Shown here: positions 60,123 through 64,000 of the stretch, piece by piece
How the letters are laid out: every line of letters begins with the position of its first letter
How positions within the stretch are numbered: the first letter of the stretch is position 1
Program-made: the position numbers and the translations under genes
Notes under the pieces: model-generated
Told to the model about the DNA's origin: nothing
The model's input: only the letters and a program-made list of their open reading frames with translations
Databases searched by the model: none
Assembly (NCBI GenBank): GCA_964030785.1
Contig: OZ034970.1
Location: 38,243,901-38,307,900, forward strand
Length of the DNA stretch: 64,000 nt
DNA from: Siderastrea siderea
Lineage: Eukaryota; Cnidaria; Anthozoa; Scleractinia; Rhizangiidae
Reading direction: 5' to 3'

Positions 60123-60469
60123 ACTTTTGTTGAGGCTATAGCAGCTGTCTTGTTAGCCCCTTATATGTAGCATAAGACTGTCTAAGATCGTGTTTTTTCC
60201 TGTCTGTTTATTATTTTCCCAACTGCAGTGGAAGCTCTTGTAAGTGACCACCTTGGGAATTTAGAAAAGTGGTGGCAACTAGAATACGCTTACGAGAATG
60301 GGCTCGCCTATTACAGAAGAGGCTCTCAAATGTACACTGGTCACACATCCACGTGGATTTAAACTTCCCATAATCTCTTATTCAGATAAGTGGTTGCTTA
60401 TGAGAACTAAAAAGCAAAGAAAAAAATCAGTCTAATTCGTGGTCACTTACGGAAGCGGTTGCTTACAAG

Positions 60470-62618
60470 GGGCGTGTTTAAAACACGAAATGGCGAAATG
60501 GCGAAATAATAAAAAAATAAAATTGCAAATAATAAAATTTTTCTAACGGGTCCATTGTGATCACATTTCTTTTTCTACGGCGCAGACCGTGAAGTGGTCA
60601 GTGTCACGCAATCGTCTTCCTGATCTGCTGTAAAAAATCAATCAATCAATAAATCATACTTTTGATGGTTCTTAAAACCATCAAAATTGGAAGGATATGC
60701 TCGTGCCTAGGCGAAATTACCTCAGACATAAACGCCCTGACGTCGCTCTCAAAGAATGTGTTAATGTCTTCTTAGCTGGTTTGCCGTTAAAATTGTTGGC
60801 GCGCGATAAATTATTGTTTACAAGTTTCTTGCAATATCTTTGGAAGTACTGTCAAGCTATCGAAATTATCCCTTCACCAAAATCCCGGGACCAAAACAGA
60901 AAGTGTTTCGTTTAACTGAATCTTTGCGGTAGTTCACATGAAAAGAATTTATAAAATTGTGTTAAGGCTCATGATCACGTTTAGAAGAATTGGCCGATAC
61001 AAAAATACAGCGCGTGGCAAATTGTTTCGATTTCTTCTCATAACAGCGTTTTTGAATTGTTTGCACACTTCAGGCAAACCAATCGACCGTATCCCTTAAA
61101 CCAAATCAGAAGAGAATTCTTTTATCCTATCATTTTGCTTTGCTTTTCTCCAATAGTTAACTGCCATTTCTTTATATCATTTTATTCGATATGTCAATTT
61201 GAAGAACGTTGTTCGTTTCAGCCAGCGAATTCCTATCGTTTGACGCGTTGAAGATTACATAATACCTTCAATGCTATTGCGCCACGTTCTTGATTATGCT
61301 TGCTTTTATACTTCGTCTTCTTGCCAAGCCAAGAATGAGGCCAAGATTCTGGTGATTTAGTGTTATGATTAAACATCCACACATGTCCAAAAGGAAATCT
61401 TTTATTTTGCAAAAAGAAAAAAAAATCGTGCTCTGTGTTCGCAATTTGCAATCTGAATGGATGTGCTTGACCAATATTTGTATTTTCGTTAACTTTTGGT
61501 TTTAATCATTTCAATTTTCCAAAAAGAAAACAACTTTTGAACTTTGGCACACATCATTTCACCATTGGGCGATTCCAGAAAATATCTGTACCATACCACG
61601 GACGGCTTCCATATTTTAACCCCCCTTGCCTTCAGAATTTCCAAAATGCGTTTTCCCCCCATGCCCTCGGATTTCCATAATCGTAAACCCCCCCTCCCGT
61701 TCGGATTTTCCATTTTCTCGTCAGACCCTTAAGGCCACTAATTTGCCCAATTTCGGTTATTTTACGGAAAAATATTTCTAATTACTCTACTTCTGTTCCG
61801 TACAAGTACAACTGGTTATAGAGGGAGTCGTCCTGACTTAAAAAAATTAAACGTTTTCTCCTTACCGCTGTTCAACAGACTCAACCTTAGTTAACTTTAC
61901 ATTGCCCCAAACTGGTAAAGAACATTAAAATAAGAATATCGTGTGATGAACGTGTGTCCTCGCGGAAGATATTACGATCGCGTATATTTTGTTTCCGCCA
62001 TCTTGAATTTGAGCCATCGGGGTCAGCAGTCACTCCCAATCTCTTGGCGCGAAGTGCAAAATCCGACAGGCGTTGTCGCAGGCGCCCCTTAGAAAGGGAC
62101 TGGCGCGAGTTTTCGACGTTCATACAACGGGAGTACAAGAAATGTACAAGCGGTAAGAAACATAGATTTTTCATATTTTATTAATCGATCAGACAAGAAA
62201 TTAATCAACGTAAGGCCTCTGGAGCTTAAAATACAACCTATATTTTGTTGGTTTTCCTAATGAAAACGAACACATGCCTGTCGATCGATGCTTGACTTGT
62301 ATTCTGCTTCCGCGGCGCGGTCGTCTGCAATGTCGCCAGTTTGTGCTCTATTTACAAACTGATTTAAAACGTCCATAAAAAAGCACTTTCAAGGAATACA
62401 TTCTTGTCTGTCTCCTGTGTAAATCCCAGATCTAAACTCCCCCATGCCTTCAGAATTCCACTCGTAAGTATCCCCCCATGCCTTCGGATTTCCAGTTCTA
62501 AGAACCCCCCCTTGCCCTGGGAATTCCGAAAAGCCGTCCGTGGTATGGTACGGATATTTTCTGGAATCGCCCATTTCGCCATTTCGTCATTTCGCCATTT
62601 CGTGTTTTAAACACGCCC
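60470..62618. mobile_element. Mutator-like non-autonomous element with 9-bp target duplication
   Basis: The ends GGGCGTGTTTAAAACACGAAATGGCG and their inverted partner are flanked by a perfect 9-bp duplication GCTTACAAG (60461-60469 and 62619-62627). A 9-bp duplication is typical of Mutator-like elements. No transposase is visible. It split a GTGGTCGCTTAC-type repeat. Inside it a further inverted pair with GGGCGATTCCAGAAAATATC ends lies at about 61566-62572, so the structure is nested. Confidence 0.72.
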
Positions 62619-62931
62619 GCTTACAAGAGCTTTTGATTGCAGAGTTTAAATGACAATTCAAACAGATTTTTGCTGGTCATAACTAGAGCTGGTCGCTTAC
62701 AAGAGTGGTTGCAAGGAGAGCTTCGACTGTAATTATTGTCAAAGCTGCTACAGCGTATATGGCTCTACATCAAATTCTGTAACTTGCATGATCTTTGTAG
62801 TACACAGTCCTTTTAGTGGGCTGTCATTGATTCTGGTAGATTAATAGATTGCTAAAAATAGAAACACAGTACTGTTATTACTGACAAGCTTTTGTTGCAA
62901 TTTCAATTTCAATTGTTGTTATTTCTTTAAG

Positions 62932-62958
62932 ATTCACGATAAGGCATCTCGTGGCATG
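62932..62958 (+). CDS. Host gene C, candidate 27-nt exon
   Basis: A pyrimidine-rich TTATTTCTTTAAG acceptor precedes nine codons (IHDKASRGM) and an ATG|GTGAGG donor, phase 0 at both sides. The small size keeps confidence low. Confidence 0.35.
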
Positions 62959-63903
62959 GTGAGGGACCCAGTTATCTTAAGTCACAAACCACTTCTTAAT
63001 GGAGATTTTGAGTTTCTTGGACGACAGTACCGTTCCTCCTCAGAGGTTAGTGAGGTTCCTTGTGTAGAAAGAATCAGACCAGGTTATCGTTTGTTTGCTT
63101 ACTCTAATCTCTGGTGTGGTTTTGGCAACACAACGTCATTCTATAAGTACGCTGTACTTCTACCATTTGAATATGTTTCGTTTAAGCTTACACCGTAAAC
63201 TCTGTATCATAAAGGACATAAAAATGTAGCCTACCTGTGTACTGCACCAGAGTATCCTGGTTTAGGACCGTATATGTTCACTGAAATATCTTGGTTTTTT
63301 AACACTCATGAAACAGCTCTAAAATGAGAGGTTGACAATGTAGTGGGCAGAATAATAAATCTTTCATTCAATGGTTTTATGGGCCACACTTGTGGATATT
63401 TTGTGACATGATCTCCCTGTTAAAGGTCTTTATTATTTTTTAATAATTTATTATTTTACTGGTTGCTTGTATTTTCCTGGCCCCTGCAGGGCTTGGAAAA
63501 ATACTTCGGACCTCTTTAAATTACCACATTTATTATCTGTGAGACCATCAATTGCGGGGTGTCATATTACAGTGTATGTACATGATGTTATCATGAAACA
63601 TTTTGAGTACATTCCAGAACACTTGCAAAAATATCATGTACAAATAACCCTGTATACGTCATTTCGTTTTTTGTTTGCTCTCAATTGCCTATCTTGGCTT
63701 GAGTGAAGGGGAGGTAACATTCCAAAATTCAGGCAGTTTTGAGCAAAATGAGAAAACGGCCTAAAATTCGACATAGAACGGTTATGCTCTCAGCCCTTCA
63801 ATTGTAACCCAAATAGATTATTATAACTCAAGTTTTTACCTTTGTTATTTGTTGAATAATTGTAGTTCATATTGCATGTTTAATGTCACTTTCTTTTTCG
63901 AAG
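62959..63903. other. Candidate intron of gene C
   Basis: Two ORFs (62956-63198 and 63467-63706) have no recognisable family and no supporting splice evidence. They are left as non-coding. Confidence 0.4.
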
Positions 63904-63981
63904 TGTTCATCGGATTCACAGCTGGACACACTGTTGGAAGAGGCTGACAAAATACAGACTTCAAAAAATGGTTTTCGAAAG
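63904..63981 (+). CDS. Host gene C, candidate third exon
   Basis: Twenty-six codons (CSSDSQLDTLLEEADK... ending GFRK) lie between a TTTCTTTTTCGAAG acceptor and AAG|GTACAA donor, phase 0. The segment is helical and acidic. The gene probably continues beyond the window. Confidence 0.42.
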
Positions 63982-64000
63982 GTACAAAAAGCTGTAATTT

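Larger units (their letters stand above)
53098..62931. other. Long candidate intron of gene C, repeat-rich
   Basis: The region holds a pair of inverted 110-bp repeats (54589-54695 and 59988-60122), a MITE (57056-57477), a 45-bp satellite (about 58855-59770) and nested transposons (60230-62735). No protein gene is recognised; ORFs here are short and lack family features. Confidence 0.5.

Noticed and set aside
63467..63706. ORF of 79 codons near the right edge
   Set aside because: No family resemblance, no phase-compatible splice sites with the candidate gene C exons.
1..64000. CRISPR arrays, bacterial operons, rRNA genes
   Set aside because: No regularly spaced identical repeats, ribosome-binding sites or rRNA sequence; the window is eukaryotic.

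Overview
The window is a piece of a eukaryotic, almost certainly cnidarian (stony-coral-like), genome. Three things point there: intron-split genes with GT-AG signals whose products look like the coral skeletal-organic-matrix family recalled as 'uncharacterized skeletal organic matrix protein 5'; a dense load of MITEs, tRNA-derived SINEs and nested DNA transposons; and an integrated Polinton/Maverick (adintovirus-like) element of a type common in corals and sea anemones.

Layout. 1-6051: exons 2-5 of USOMP5-like gene A (PAN/apple-like, EGF, short linker, conserved Cys/Gly exon), with a LINE 3' fragment and a fold-back element in its introns. 6052-28685: a 22,634-bp Polinton inserted in intron 5 of gene A. 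It has 432-bp terminal inverted repeats with only two mismatches, 5'-AGT...ACT-3' ends and a perfect 6-bp target duplication, CGCGGG. 28692-32540: intron remainder with a broken Crypton/KIAA1958-like recombinase, then the last exon and 3' region of gene A. 32640-34960: tRNA-SINE, 12-bp minisatellite and a piggyBac-like MITE. 34964-39544: a complete Ty3/gypsy retrotransposon with identical 155-bp LTRs. 41974-47850: gene B, a complete tandem paralogue of gene A including its signal-peptide exon. 47851-53000: shared downstream duplication interrupted by MITEs. 53047-64000: three phase-compatible small exons of an unrecognised host gene in a repeat-rich stretch (a diverged satellite, and a 9-bp-TSD element nested in another repeat).

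The Polinton. The left arm holds protein-primed DNA polymerase B (minus), facing two overlapping plus-strand ORFs that look like a basic/acidic transcription activator. The central arm (12638-24212, all minus) is the virion block: integrase with chromodomain, major capsid protein, two minor-capsid candidates, adenain-like protease, packaging ATPase, a parvovirus-like PLA2, and several tiny basic proteins carrying an RGG motif that is probably the protease cleavage site. The right arm has a SLOG-fold gene, a possible Bcl-2-like gene, a plus-strand operon of two sister small proteins plus a RING protein, and a third minor-capsid paralogue. Between protease and ATPase lies a tRNA-like unit with perfect A and B boxes and a T9 terminator but an abnormal anticodon arm. 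It is in the kind of position and has the kind of promoter used by adenovirus VA RNAs.

Most interesting leads: the Pol III tRNA-like RNA; a 49-bp G-rich control module present in two divergent early promoters; a SLOG protein and a SLATT-like two-membrane-segment protein in one element; and two coding lesions (a frame break at the start of the PLA2 gene and an in-frame stop splitting a Gly-rich protein) in an otherwise young-looking insertion. Assignments rest on motif reading and family memory; no search was run.
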